DNA of 64,000 nucleotides from an uncultured Clostridia bacterium (GTDB lineage: Bacteria; Bacillota; Clostridia; TANB77; CAG-508). The stretch lies in the NCBI GenBank assembly GCA_947630185.1, contig CANRGT010000006.1:1-64000 (forward strand), written 5' to 3'. The notes beneath the pieces were generated by a model that was given only the letters and a program-made list of their open reading frames with translations, was not told the origin of the DNA and did no database searches. Below are positions 16,125-24,738 of the stretch, piece by piece. The translations under genes and the position numbers were made by a program. Position 1 is the stretch's first letter; the number at the start of each line of letters is the position of its first letter.

Positions 16125-17354
16125 TTACGAGTAAAAGAATTCTTTAATTCTTTCTATTAAGTTCTTGAACATGCTTTCATCTGTATCTGAATCTATGCTA
16201 CTTCCTACTGTTTTCGCAAATGGCCTTGATGCTACATATCTTACTAATGCGTATGCTGCTCTGTATTCTGGTCTTACTACACTAATTAGTCTTCCTGTTG
16301 CAATTTTTACTGGAATATTTAGAATAATTTTTCCTGCTACATCACTTTTGTTAATAGTTGTAATTCCTTGTCCTATCAAAACAACATTATTTATTCTAGA
16401 TTTAATTCCTTGGGCTGTAATGTCTTTATTTATTATTGAAAACATTTCTTCTATTCTTGCTTCCATTATTTCAATTAGTTGTGAACTTCTAATTATTTTC
16501 TTTCCATTTTCATCTTTACAAGTTGTAAGCAAGATTTCGTTATCATTATCTATAAATGATTTTAATGCTAAACTGTATTGTCTTTTTAATTTTTCTGCTT
16601 CTTCAGTTGATATATTTAAAACAACTGCTATATCGTTTGTAATGTTATCTCCACCTAATGGAATTGTATTTGTATATACAAAGTTTGGACCTTCAAATAC
16701 TCCTATATCTGTATTTCCTGCTCCTATATCTAATAGCATTACATTATCATTTAATTCATTGGTATCTAAGGCTATGCTTCTTTGAGCTAATGTTGTTGGA
16801 ACTAATCCATCTATATCTAGATTTGCTTTTCTAAATATTGTCGCGATTTGTCTCATATATTCTTTATCAGCTAATATAACTTGTGCTTTTAATGTAAAAC
16901 TAGCATTTAAATTTCCTATTGGGTCTGCTACAATTTTACCATTTTCTAGAATAAATTGATTTTCTACAACATCTATTATTTGCTTATCATCAGGAACATC
17001 AATGTCTTTCACTTGCATTATTGCATTTGCAACATCTTTTGCTGAAATTCCTGCAAATCTATCTTTTACTTCTTTTGAAATACTATTTTGCACGATTGTA
17101 ACATATTTTCCAGGAATATTGATATATGCAGAATTAATTTTTAAACCTGCTTCAGATTCTGCTTCTTTTATTGAGCGATGAATTAATTTAGCAATTTCAT
17201 TTTCATCTACTATTTTTCCCTTTTTTATTCCATTACATTTATGACTGGCTGTGCAAATGACTTCAATTTGATTAAAGCTATTAACTTCTCCAATTACTAG
17301 GCTAACCTTGGAAGTCCCAATGTCAATTCCTACAATTATATCTCCAACCGCCAA
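16125..17354 (-). CDS. ftsA: cell division protein FtsA
   Basis: 409 residues. Actin-like membrane anchor of FtsZ. Phosphate-binding loops DIIVGIDIGTSKVSLVIGE and MLLDIGAGNTDIGVF are present, as is the 1C-subdomain, and the C-terminus IERIKEFFYS is the amphipathic membrane-targeting helix. The start codon is TTG (17352-17354), fixed by GGAGG 8 bases upstream; the overlapping ATG is out of frame. A SigA promoter lies at 17451-17479. Confidence 0.96.
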   Translation of the reverse strand: MAVGDIIVGIDIGTSKVSLVIGEVNSFNQIEVICTASHKCNGIKKGKIVDENEIAKLIHRSIKEAESEAGLKINSAYINIPGKYVTIVQNSISKEVKDRFAGISAKDVANAIMQVKDIDVPDDKQIIDVVENQFILENGKIVADPIGNLNASFTLKAQVILADKEYMRQIATIFRKANLDIDGLVPTTLAQRSIALDTNELNDNVMLLDIGAGNTDIGVFEGPNFVYTNTIPLGGDNITNDIAVVLNISTEEAEKLKRQYSLALKSFIDNDNEILLTTCKDENGKKIIRSSQLIEIMEARIEEMFSIINKDITAQGIKSRINNVVLIGQGITTINKSDVAGKIILNIPVKIATGRLISVVRPEYRAAYALVRYVASRPFAKTVGSSIDSDTDESMFKNLIERIKEFFYS

Positions 17355-17450
17355 AACTCATTCCTCCATTTTGATTGTCTTAATATAGTTTGTCATTTGT
17401 TATTTTGTTATATTTTGCCATAGTAAGATAATTAAATAATTACTGGGTAA

Positions 17451-17479
17451 AGAATATTACATTTTTCGAAAAAAGTCAA
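17451..17479 (-). promoter_or_regulatory. SigA promoter of ftsA-ftsZ
   Basis: Minus strand TTGACT (17474-17479), 17-bp spacer, TATTCT (17451-17456), about 100 bp before the ftsA start and after the sbp stop. ftsAZ therefore have a promoter of their own within the cluster. Confidence 0.65.
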
Positions 17480-17581
17480 TAGAATTTTGTAATAAATTTG
17501 TAATATTTTTGTAATATGTTTGTAATATGTCTATTATTATCAAATTATGCCTATATTTTATAAATTTATATTAAATATAAA

Positions 17582-17965
17582 TTATTTTTGTTCTTTAGCA
17601 GATTCTCCGCTTTCTTCTTTTTTGTTTGGTGTCCATTTATTTAAATAATAACGACGAATTATTGCTAAATTATTAAACATTCTTCCTACAAAAACTACTA
17701 TTGCTGCTAAGTAAATATCTACATTTAATTTTTGTCCTAAATATGTAAGTAATATTGATAAAATAGCATTTCCAAAAAATCCTGTAACAAATATTTTTAA
17801 ATCAAAATTTTTATTTAGCGTTGCAGCAATTCCTCCAAAAACAGAATCTAATGCTGCGATTATGGCAATAGCTAAATAACCTGAGTATGTGTATGGAACC
17901 ATTGGTGCATAAATTCCAATTACTGCTCCTAAAATGCATCCTATTACAATTGCAATTAAAATCAT
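17582..17965 (-). CDS. sbp: small basic protein Sbp (DUF1290)
   Basis: 127 residues, membrane protein with three to four hydrophobic segments (LIAIVIGCILGAVIGIY, YLAIAIIAALDSVFGGIAA, FFGNAILSILLTYLG, YLAAIVVFVGRMFNNLAII). This matches the DUF1290/Sbp family found in the ftsQ-DUF881-sbp-ftsA neighbourhood of Gram-positive bacteria. Its ribosome site (AAGGGG) lies inside the last codons of the preceding DUF881 gene. Role in division or envelope presumed from context. Confidence 0.88.
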   Translation of the reverse strand: MILIAIVIGCILGAVIGIYAPMVPYTYSGYLAIAIIAALDSVFGGIAATLNKNFDLKIFVTGFFGNAILSILLTYLGQKLNVDIYLAAIVVFVGRMFNNLAIIRRYYLNKWTPNKKEESGESAKEQK

Positions 17966-17966
17966 A

Positions 17967-18677
17967 TTATTTTTCCCCTTCCTTCATATATTTTACTTCT
18001 CTATTGCTTGTATTCTTTAAGATTTGAATACTATTTTTTGTCTGTAAATCTATATCCATCCCTCTTGCTCTATTTCTGTCTATATAACCACTATCTTTTA
18101 GACTTAAGCTACTAGACAAATATGTTTGATTTCCTATTGCCTTTATAACAAAAGGAGATGTTATTCTTTGGTCACTTACAAGAGTTAGGCCTTCTGTTGG
18201 CTGTACTATATAGCTAGTACTAAAAATGCGCACATCATTTATTGAAATTGCCTCTGCTCCTGCATATCTTAATTCATTTATTAGATCTATTAAATCAATT
18301 GCTCTAACTTGATAATCATCAGTATTTTTTATTGTAACTTCAATTCCTTCTCCATAGATATCAGTTCTACCAAGTTTCATGTCTGCTTCTTTTAAATCTT
18401 TGTCTATAAGTTCAGATGCTTCTCCATTATCTTCTATCGTTTGTTCATATTCTATAATTGACTTTCTATTTTCCTCTAGCTGTTCTTCTGCTTCCTCGTA
18501 TTTTCCCTTCCATTCTGCAATAGCTGTTCTTAGTTCAGTTTCTCTCATGTTTTCAATAGCGGTGATGTCGGTTTCTTCAATGGTTTTAAATTGCATGAAC
18601 ATAACAGCAAAAAGAACAATACATACTGCGCCAATTATAAGATCCATTATAATTTCATTTTTCTTTTCTTTTTTCAA
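17967..18677 (-). CDS. DUF881 family division-cluster membrane protein (second copy)
   Basis: 236 residues. One N-terminal membrane segment (IIGAVCIVLFAVMFMQF), a coiled coil (residues about 40-85), then the DUF881 domain with GAEAISINDVRI and ITSPFVIKAIGN. The start codon appears to be TTG (18675-18677). Adjacent to its paralogue at 18690-19418. Function unknown; the pair is regularly linked to ftsQ and sbp in Clostridia. Confidence 0.88.
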   Translation of the reverse strand: MKKEKKNEIIMDLIIGAVCIVLFAVMFMQFKTIEETDITAIENMRETELRTAIAEWKGKYEEAEEQLEENRKSIIEYEQTIEDNGEASELIDKDLKEADMKLGRTDIYGEGIEVTIKNTDDYQVRAIDLIDLINELRYAGAEAISINDVRIFSTSYIVQPTEGLTLVSDQRITSPFVIKAIGNQTYLSSSLSLKDSGYIDRNRARGMDIDLQTKNSIQILKNTSNREVKYMKEGEK

Positions 18678-18689
18678 AACCTTACACCC

Positions 18690-19418
18690 CTATTTCTTTG
18701 ATTTTATGTATTTATAACTAATAATGCCATTGTATGCTTCTACAACTAAATTATCAGATTGATTTGTTTGTACATTTACGCCATCCTCTTCCATAAGATA
18801 TAGATAGCCACCTATCATAGTAAGAGAACCTGAAAGTATTGCAGGAGAACCAATTGCTTTAATTACAAATGGTGAGCTTATTCTTTGACCATTTATTTTT
18901 ATAATATTTCCTTCACAGGTAATCGCAGTAGTTTGTATTATTCTATTACCATTTATAGATATTGCTTCTGCTCCTGCATTATTTAAAGCATTTACTACTT
19001 GCAACAAATCGTCATAATGTACAATTTGGCTAGTTATATCTAATACTTTATTTCCCTCTGAGGTAAGTCCTGTATTATTATCTGATAAAATAATTTCAAA
19101 TCCTGGACCTATTACTTCTGTTAAACCTAATAACATATTACTTTCTGTTATTTCTTGTTGTTTAGCCATTGATGTAATATCGTTTTGAGTAGCTAGTTTT
19201 CTTACCTCCTCTAGCCTTTTGTTTGAAATTCCTAGCTCTGCATATGCATTATCATATTTTTCTTTCCATCTTAATACTTCATCTCTTAGGCTATCTTCTA
19301 CCAAAGATTGTGGAACTGTTGAAGTACTACTATGTACAGTTCTTAACTGTATTACAATTGCCATTGTTAATGCAAAGCACATTATTCCTAATGTAATTGA
19401 TATTTGCTTTTTAAGCAT
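18690..19418 (-). CDS. DUF881 family division-cluster membrane protein (first copy)
   Basis: 242 residues with the same plan as the next gene: membrane segment ITLGIMCFALTMAIVIQL, coiled coil about 35-75, DUF881 domain with GAEAISINGNRI and RISSPFVIKAIGSP. ATG with GGAAGGAG upstream. Both copies keep the GAEAISIN and SPFVIKAIG motifs, so both are probably functional. Confidence 0.88.
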   Translation of the reverse strand: MLKKQISITLGIMCFALTMAIVIQLRTVHSSTSTVPQSLVEDSLRDEVLRWKEKYDNAYAELGISNKRLEEVRKLATQNDITSMAKQQEITESNMLLGLTEVIGPGFEIILSDNNTGLTSEGNKVLDITSQIVHYDDLLQVVNALNNAGAEAISINGNRIIQTTAITCEGNIIKINGQRISSPFVIKAIGSPAILSGSLTMIGGYLYLMEEDGVNVQTNQSDNLVVEAYNGIISYKYIKSKK

Positions 19419-19468
19419 TAAATCTTCTCCTTCCTACTAACATTTTAATAATTATTCTAAAGTTAGGT

Positions 19469-20569
19469 TTAAATTTTCTTTCTAAAGATTGCTCCCTTAT
19501 TGTTTAAATCTGTATTAACAAAAATTTCTCCCTCTATGCCTTTGTTCTCATTTAAAATGCTATCTACATACAACATTTTTGTACTTAAGTTTGTAGTATT
19601 TCCAATGTGAACTGTCTTTTTCTCGCTTTTTAGTTCTAATATATAGTCTTGTTTATCATGTATATTTATTTTAGTAATAAGGTCTTTTATTCCATTACTT
19701 TCAGCAGATTTCATTATTTGTAAAACTTGGTCCAATCTTTGTAAATCTTCACTGCATAATCTATTTCCTTCATGTATTTCATTTTCTGGTGTTAGAAAAC
19801 CTACTATTGCAGGAATTTCAAGTGGATTTTTTGCTACTTCTAATAAATATCCTTGATTATTTAAATATACATAGGCGTTTCCAAATAAAATCATGAATGT
19901 TGGTTTTCTCTCTATTACTTGTATTTCAATTTTGTCTGGAAATTTTCTTTTTACATAAACATTATCAACATAGGCATTTTGTTTAATTAATTTTTGAGTC
20001 TCACTAGTTTGTACTTTGAAAGTATTTTCATTTAATTCTATTCTTGACAAACTAATTATTTCTTCTTTGGTAAGTCTTTCTATTCCTTGCACATTTATTT
20101 CCTTAATGTTAAAAAATGGTGATAGCATAAAGTATATGCCTCCTGCTACTATAATTGCTACTAGGCTTGTCCACTTTACTATGTGGAATGTAAAATTTAT
20201 TTTTTCTTCATTTTCTGCATTATTCCTATTTATATTATTTACTTTATGCTTTTTTAATTTTGATTTAATTTTTTCGTTTTTTCTGGTTTTATAATTTTGA
20301 TTTCTAAAATTTCTTTTTTCGCCATTTTGTTTTTTATCTGTTGCCTTTTGCTTTTTACCGTTTACCTTTTTATCTGCTAAATTATTGTTTATTTTCTGGT
20401 TTTTTGAACTGCTTTTTGTTTTTCTATTTTTTGCATTAGCAGTGCTTTTTTTACTTTTTGAAGGCTTTTTTTCTTCTAATGGTGTAATTCCAATTATGAT
20501 TTCATTATCTAAATCAAAAGAGGAATTATCTTTTGTATTTTCTTTTCTCTTCTTTTGCTTTTTAACCAT
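19469..20569 (-). CDS. ftsQ: cell division protein FtsQ/DivIB
   Basis: 366 residues. A very basic, Lys/Asn-rich cytoplasmic tail (about 1-125) is followed by one membrane segment (WTSLVAIIVAGGIYFML), a POTRA domain (FFNIKEINVQGIERLTKEEI) and the FtsQ/DivIB beta domain (YVKRKFPDKIEIQVIERKPT). The cytoplasmic tail is longer than usual for the family. The ATG follows the murA stop codon with no gap (TAGATG), so the two are coupled. Part of the divisome. Confidence 0.92.
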   Translation of the reverse strand: MVKKQKKRKENTKDNSSFDLDNEIIIGITPLEEKKPSKSKKSTANAKNRKTKSSSKNQKINNNLADKKVNGKKQKATDKKQNGEKRNFRNQNYKTRKNEKIKSKLKKHKVNNINRNNAENEEKINFTFHIVKWTSLVAIIVAGGIYFMLSPFFNIKEINVQGIERLTKEEIISLSRIELNENTFKVQTSETQKLIKQNAYVDNVYVKRKFPDKIEIQVIERKPTFMILFGNAYVYLNNQGYLLEVAKNPLEIPAIVGFLTPENEIHEGNRLCSEDLQRLDQVLQIMKSAESNGIKDLITKINIHDKQDYILELKSEKKTVHIGNTTNLSTKMLYVDSILNENKGIEGEIFVNTDLNNKGAIFRKKI

Positions 20570-21826
20570 CTATTTTTCTCCTTCTTTAATAATTTTTGCA
20601 CCTAATGCATTTAATTTCTTTTCTAATCCTTCGTAACCTCTTAAAATATGCTCTATATCTGTTACTACAGTTGTTCCTTTGGCTGCTAAACCTGCTAATA
20701 CTAAACAGGCTCCACCTCTTAAATCTGTAGATTTTACTTTTGCACCTGATAGCTTTCTTACTCCTTTAATAACTGCAGTCTTCCCTTCAATAGTAATTTT
20801 TGCTCCCATTTTTTTAAGCTCTGCTGCATAGCGATAACGATTTTCAAAAATGTTTTCAACTATTACAGATGTACCTTTTGCAATTGTTAAAACACTTGCA
20901 AATATAGACTGCATATCTGTTGGGAAACCCGGGTATGGAAGTGTTTTTATATCCACTGCTTTTAGCTTTTTTGGTGCTTGAAGATATATCTTTTTGTTTT
21001 CTACTTTTATATTACATCCTGTTTCTTCTAATTTGTGAATAATTGGTGTTAAGTGCTCTGGATTTCTATATGGAAAACTTATATTTCCACATGTAATTGC
21101 ACCTGCACAAAGTAAAGTACCCGCTTCTATTCTGTCCTCCATTACACTATAACTTATATCCTTTAATTTTTGAACACCTGTAATTTTTATTTCATTTGTT
21201 CCAGCACCTTCTATTTTTGCGCCCATTTTATTTAAGCACTTCGCTAAATCCACTATTTCTGGCTCCATTGCTGCATTTGTAATCTGTGTTGTGCCTTCTG
21301 CATAAATGCTTGCTAGAATAATATTTTCGGTTGCTCCCACACTTGGAAAATCGAGGTTAATATTTGCACCTATTATTTTATCACATTTGCATGTAATAAA
21401 TCCAGAGTTTTCACTAATATTTATTCCTAATTTTTGAAAAGCGTTCAAATGTAGGTCTATAGGCCTTGCTCCAATGTCACATCCACCCGGATATGAAAAT
21501 TTTGCTTCTTTAAATCTTCCTATTATTGCTCCCGCAAGTATAACAGTTGAACGCATTTGATTCATTAAATGCTCTGGAATTTCTTTTTTATTTATATTTT
21601 TACTATTTATTTCTATTTTTCCATGAGACTTTTTTATTTTACATCCTAAATATTTTAAAATTTCTAGGGTAATTTGCGTATCATGAATGTTTGGAATGTT
21701 ATATAATTTTGTGGTTCCTGCATTTAAAATACTTGTTGCTATAATTGGCAAAGAGGCATTTTTAGAGCCTGATATTGTTACTTCTCCTTCTAATTTTCTT
21801 CCTCCTTCTATTATGTAGCTTGCCAT
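20570..21826 (-). CDS. murA: UDP-N-acetylglucosamine 1-carboxyvinyltransferase MurA
   Basis: 418 residues. First committed step of peptidoglycan precursor synthesis (enolpyruvyl transfer from PEP). EPSP-synthase fold with the KNASLP start, the catalytic loop PGGCDIGARPIDLHLNAF holding the PEP/fosfomycin-reactive Cys, and YPGFPTDMQ. The ATG at 21826 (MASYIIEGG) is preferred to an in-frame GTG three codons upstream, because GTG lies within the ribosome site AAAGGGTG. First gene of the division cluster. Confidence 0.95.
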   Translation of the reverse strand: MASYIIEGGRKLEGEVTISGSKNASLPIIATSILNAGTTKLYNIPNIHDTQITLEILKYLGCKIKKSHGKIEINSKNINKKEIPEHLMNQMRSTVILAGAIIGRFKEAKFSYPGGCDIGARPIDLHLNAFQKLGINISENSGFITCKCDKIIGANINLDFPSVGATENIILASIYAEGTTQITNAAMEPEIVDLAKCLNKMGAKIEGAGTNEIKITGVQKLKDISYSVMEDRIEAGTLLCAGAITCGNISFPYRNPEHLTPIIHKLEETGCNIKVENKKIYLQAPKKLKAVDIKTLPYPGFPTDMQSIFASVLTIAKGTSVIVENIFENRYRYAAELKKMGAKITIEGKTAVIKGVRKLSGAKVKSTDLRGGACLVLAGLAAKGTTVVTDIEHILRGYEGLEKKLNALGAKIIKEGEK

Positions 21827-21898
21827 TTGTTTCACCCTTTCTGTTTTTATTTTGCTATATATTATGTTTGCTTTCCATAAAAGGTGAATGTAATGAAT

Positions 21899-22747
21899 TT
21901 ATTTTAGACTTTTTTTCGTATTAGATTTTAATTGTTTCTGCTTTTCTTCTTCAATCTTTTTTGCACTTTTGCTCGGAGTTGGTAAGTCTTCTGGCATAGT
22001 ACCACCTATTCTTTTTATAGTTTGTCTAACAGCTTGTCCTACATTATGATGAGTTTTGCAAGCATCGTCTTCATTATTAATATTTTTATTTTTTAAAACT
22101 TCGTCAGTTTGCGTAATTCTAAATAAATTTGCTGCAAGTTCTGTACTACTCATATAGTCTAATATATCTTCTTTTTCAGATATACCTTTTCTATTTGCAA
22201 TGTCTTTTGCTGTTTCTCCGTTATATAATCCTCTATAACCATAATTATTAAATTTTCCATAATTTTTTACACCTGCTAGCTTTGCTGTATCAAATAAATA
22301 TTTATTTTTATCTTTTACATTTTTTCTAGTGTATAATCTTTTTTCATCTTCACTTAAACTTTCATATTCTTGTCTTGATATTTCTTGTTTTCTAGTTTGT
22401 ACTGCAAAATAAGTTTGGGCAAGAGCTATTGCTTTTTTTCTACTATCTCCGTTTTGTGCTATAAGATAACATGCATATCTAGTTAATTTATAATCTTCAA
22501 TTTCTCTTTCTGCCCCTTTTGCTACTATTATCATTTTGCCGACGTCGGCAAAATGATCCAATATATTGATATTACTGTTTTTACAGGATTCTTTTGCTTT
22601 ATCAATTACTTTAATAAAATTTCCCCATTTACTATATTCAAGCATTACCATTAGTTCTCTAGCATACCAAAATTCAGTCCCGTTTTCATCTACGCGTTTG
22701 ATACTTTCAAAATCTTTTTCTGTTTTATTTACTAAATCATTTCCCAT
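21899..22747 (-). CDS. dinD: DinD family (DNA-damage-inducible protein D), Bro-N-like
   Basis: 282 residues. The N-terminal Bro-N-like domain reads [20 protein letters not shown], and the family then continues with [37 protein letters not shown] and [19 protein letters not shown], the hallmarks of DinD. In E. coli DinD inhibits RecA-filament activity. Its role here is unknown, and many copies travel with phage-like DNA. The promoter at 22795-22823 lies inside a direct repeat shared with the BRO pseudogene upstream. No LexA box was identified. Confidence 0.85.
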   Translation of the reverse strand: MGNDLVNKTEKDFESIKRVDENGTEFWYARELMVMLEYSKWGNFIKVIDKAKESCKNSNINILDHFADVGKMIIVAKGAEREIEDYKLTRYACYLIAQNGDSRKKAIALAQTYFAVQTRKQEISRQEYESLSEDEKRLYTRKNVKDKNKYLFDTAKLAGVKNYGKFNNYGYRGLYNGETAKDIANRKGISEKEDILDYMSSTELAANLFRITQTDEVLKNKNINNEDDACKTHHNVGQAVRQTIKRIGGTMPEDLPTPSKSAKKIEEEKQKQLKSNTKKSLK

Positions 22748-22794
22748 AAATGTTCACCATTCCTTTCATTCTAGTTTTTAATTTATTTAATAAA

Positions 22795-22823
22795 TTTATA
22801 TCATATTTCTAAATCCCTTTCAA
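22795..22823 (-). promoter_or_regulatory. SigA promoter of dinD
   Basis: Minus strand TTGAAA (22818-22823), 17-bp spacer, TATAAA (22795-22800) with a TGA extended -10. The BRO pseudogene has the same promoter at 24557-24585. Confidence 0.7.
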
Positions 22824-22861
22824 TAGTTTTTACGAATTTTTGTTCTTATGTTTTTTAAAAA

Positions 22862-22895
22862 AAGAGAGACTCTGAAATTTCAAAGTTCTCTCCTT
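22862..22895 (-). terminator. terminator of the FGE-fold gene
   Basis: Imperfect stem GAGAGAACTTTGAAA / TTTCAGAGTCTCTC with a T run on the minus strand. It is within the left direct-repeat copy, and its twin at 24628-24657 ends the patatin gene. Confidence 0.75.
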
Positions 22896-22977
22896 TTACA
22901 CTTGTGTTTACAAACAAATTTGTGCAGTTATTTTCGTGAGCTTACAAATCAAACATAAGAGTTTACAGTAGTTAGTA

Positions 22978-23922
22978 CTACTTTATGCAAAGCACAGCAC
23001 GAAAACCATTGTAGTTAAAGTAGTGATTTGGAGGACCGAAATCGCGACAAGCAACAGGCTTAAAGTCCCCATTACAACTGCAATAGCCACCGCGGATTAC
23101 AAATTGTGAACTACCGTATTTTTCTTGTGTCCATTCGGTTACATTGCCTGCAAAGTCGTAAATGTTATTAGCACTCCATTTTCCACGACTTCCTGTTTCT
23201 GCTATTACTCCTGGGGAATTCTCTGTATTCCAATAGTTACCCCATTGGCTAGAATCCTCTGCAATCTCTTTAAATGTTTTTGCCCCTGATTTGATAAACC
23301 ATGCTAATACCGAATCATATTCTGCACCAAAAGTTAGATGACTCTTGACTGCTTCATTGTTTTCGATAGTAGCTGCAGCTTCCTTAGCATAGTTAAAATC
23401 AATTAGTACCAAAGGTATTACATGTTTTACAGACTGTTTTGCTTCTGAAATTTTGGAAATGTTATAACGAGAAATATAAAATCCCCCGTATTTTTTAACA
23501 CTTGTAACTTGTTCAAGTAATTCGTCTGTTAAATCTTCATGGAATTTGCTATACAAAAATTTATCATTTCGATAGTTTCTTCTGCCGAATTTCTCCGAAA
23601 CATGCTCACCATCAAGTATTCCATCAGAATCTAGGCTTCCTACAGGAATCCACACGAACTGACTTCCATCAGAGATTCTTTCAATTACAAAGCCATTGTT
23701 CCATTCTCCACAAACATGCTTGTATCCATCTAAAATTGGTGGATCAGCATAGTTTAAATAGATTTTGGGAATAAATTTAGCTTTATCATCGTTCATCTCT
23801 CTGATGATTAACTCTCCGTTTGTTCCTTCTGAGACCTCCAAAGTTCTTCCTTTTGATGCATTAACCTCAATAGATGTACCTCTTTCATCTTCATACACAA
23901 ATTTCTTATACCGACTTTTCAT
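22978..23922 (-). CDS. FGE-sulfatase/C-type-lectin-fold protein, candidate DGR target
   Basis: 314 residues. The C-terminal half is an FGE-sulfatase-like domain: GGFYISRYNI, HLTFGAEYDSVLAWFI, NNIYDFAGNVTEWTQEKYG, FVIRGGYCSC, ending NYNGFRAVLCIK. The N-terminal part includes FVWIPVGS. The last 40 residues (RGGYCSCNGDFKPVACRDFG to GFRAVL) have the layout of variable regions of diversity-generating-retroelement targets: many codons ending in C or T between RGG and GFR. No reverse transcriptase is in the window. Strong site AGGAGGAGG before ATG. The gene is visibly richer in G+C than its neighbours, suggesting transfer. Catalytic FGE activity is not supported. Binding or display is more likely. 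Confidence 0.75.
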   Translation of the reverse strand: MKSRYKKFVYEDERGTSIEVNASKGRTLEVSEGTNGELIIREMNDDKAKFIPKIYLNYADPPILDGYKHVCGEWNNGFVIERISDGSQFVWIPVGSLDSDGILDGEHVSEKFGRRNYRNDKFLYSKFHEDLTDELLEQVTSVKKYGGFYISRYNISKISEAKQSVKHVIPLVLIDFNYAKEAAATIENNEAVKSHLTFGAEYDSVLAWFIKSGAKTFKEIAEDSSQWGNYWNTENSPGVIAETGSRGKWSANNIYDFAGNVTEWTQEKYGSSQFVIRGGYCSCNGDFKPVACRDFGPPNHYFNYNGFRAVLCIK

Positions 23923-24031
23923 GTCTTTTACCTCCTCCTGCTAATATTTTTATCGGTTTCTATATGGCTCTTGCCATTATGTTAATAATATAACACCTTT
24001 TCTTGATTTTTTCAAGCACTATTTATGTAAA

Positions 24032-24488
24032 TTATTTTAGTTTCCTTATCTCTTTAGCATTTTTATCTGATACAACCTTTTTTCCTGTATATATCCAATG
24101 CTCTATTTATTGCAATTTCTGGGTCATATGCTTCATCTATTCTTTCTTTTCCAACTTGTGCTAACCACAATTTAAAAGGCTCCGCTTTCTTAGAAGGAAT
24201 TGATTGAATTAATCTTAAAATTTGCTCTATATTAGCCACATCAGTTAATCTTAATTTTCCATCATATGCCATCATTTTCAACTGGTTACAATTTGTAACC
24301 GTTTCATTTCCCTCCGTTAATAGTCTGCTTTTTAACACTTTCCAATAAGTCCTTGCTTTTTGATAATCATTCTCTGTTAAAACAGCCACAACATCTACTA
24401 TTGAAAAATACCATTTTTCTTGTTCCTCATCCCATTTTGCTCTAATTTTTTTATCTTCAAATATTTTTAATTGATTATCTTGTTCCAT
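24032..24488 (-). pseudogene. BRO family antirepressor-like gene with internal deletion
   Basis: The frame from ATG 24486-24488 (site AGAGAGG upstream) encodes a Bro-N domain (IRAKWDEEQEKWYFSIVDVV, YWKVLKSRL, GKLRLTDVANIEQILRLIQ, KAEPFKLWLAQVGKERIDE). It reaches RALDIYRKKG and then stops at once. In the next frame GKKVVSDKNAKEIRKLK and a stop at 24032-24034 follow, which is how longer members of this family end. The junction falls in AGGAAAAAAGG. About 100 or more codons have therefore probably been lost between two such A-rich runs, throwing the end out of frame. Confidence 0.65.
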
Positions 24489-24556
24489 GTTTTTACCTCT
24501 CTTTCTTAGTTTGTCCGGAAATTCCAAGCAACTCAAATTCTTTTTTATTTCTTAAA

Positions 24557-24585
24557 TTTATATCATATTTCTAAATCCTTTTCAA
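24557..24585 (-). promoter_or_regulatory. SigA promoter of the BRO pseudogene
   Basis: Minus strand TTGAAA (24580-24585), 17-bp spacer, TATAAA (24557-24562), TGA extended -10. Nearly identical to the dinD promoter. Confidence 0.7.
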
Positions 24586-24627
24586 TAGTTTTTGCGAAAT
24601 TTTGTTCTTATATTTTTTTAAAAAAAG

Positions 24628-24657
24628 AAGAGACTCTGAAATTTCAAAGTTCTCTCC
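24628..24657 (-). terminator. terminator of the patatin gene
   Basis: Hairpin equivalent to 22862-22895, followed on the minus strand by a run of T, about 80 bp after the patatin stop. Confidence 0.75.
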
Positions 24658-24738
24658 TTTTACACTTGTGTTGTGTAAATTCTTTCATACTTTACAATTA
24701 TTACTTCTATTTCTAATTGCCTTAACTTGTTCACATTT

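Larger units (their letters stand above)
22785..22912 (-). repeat. direct repeat, left copy (promoter plus terminator)
   Basis: About 125 bp matching 24545-24675 with a few substitutions. It carries, in minus-strand order, a terminator hairpin and then a promoter. The two copies bracket the FGE gene and the BRO pseudogene, as expected if the bracketed part was inserted or duplicated by recombination between repeats. Confidence 0.85.
24545..24675 (-). repeat. direct repeat, right copy (promoter plus terminator)
   Basis: Matches 22785-22912. Here the terminator half ends the patatin gene and the promoter half drives the BRO pseudogene. Confidence 0.85.

Noticed and set aside
21899..24675. Prophage
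   Set aside because: Two antirepressor-type genes are present, but no integrase, structural, lysis or replication genes. At most it is a small mobile patch.
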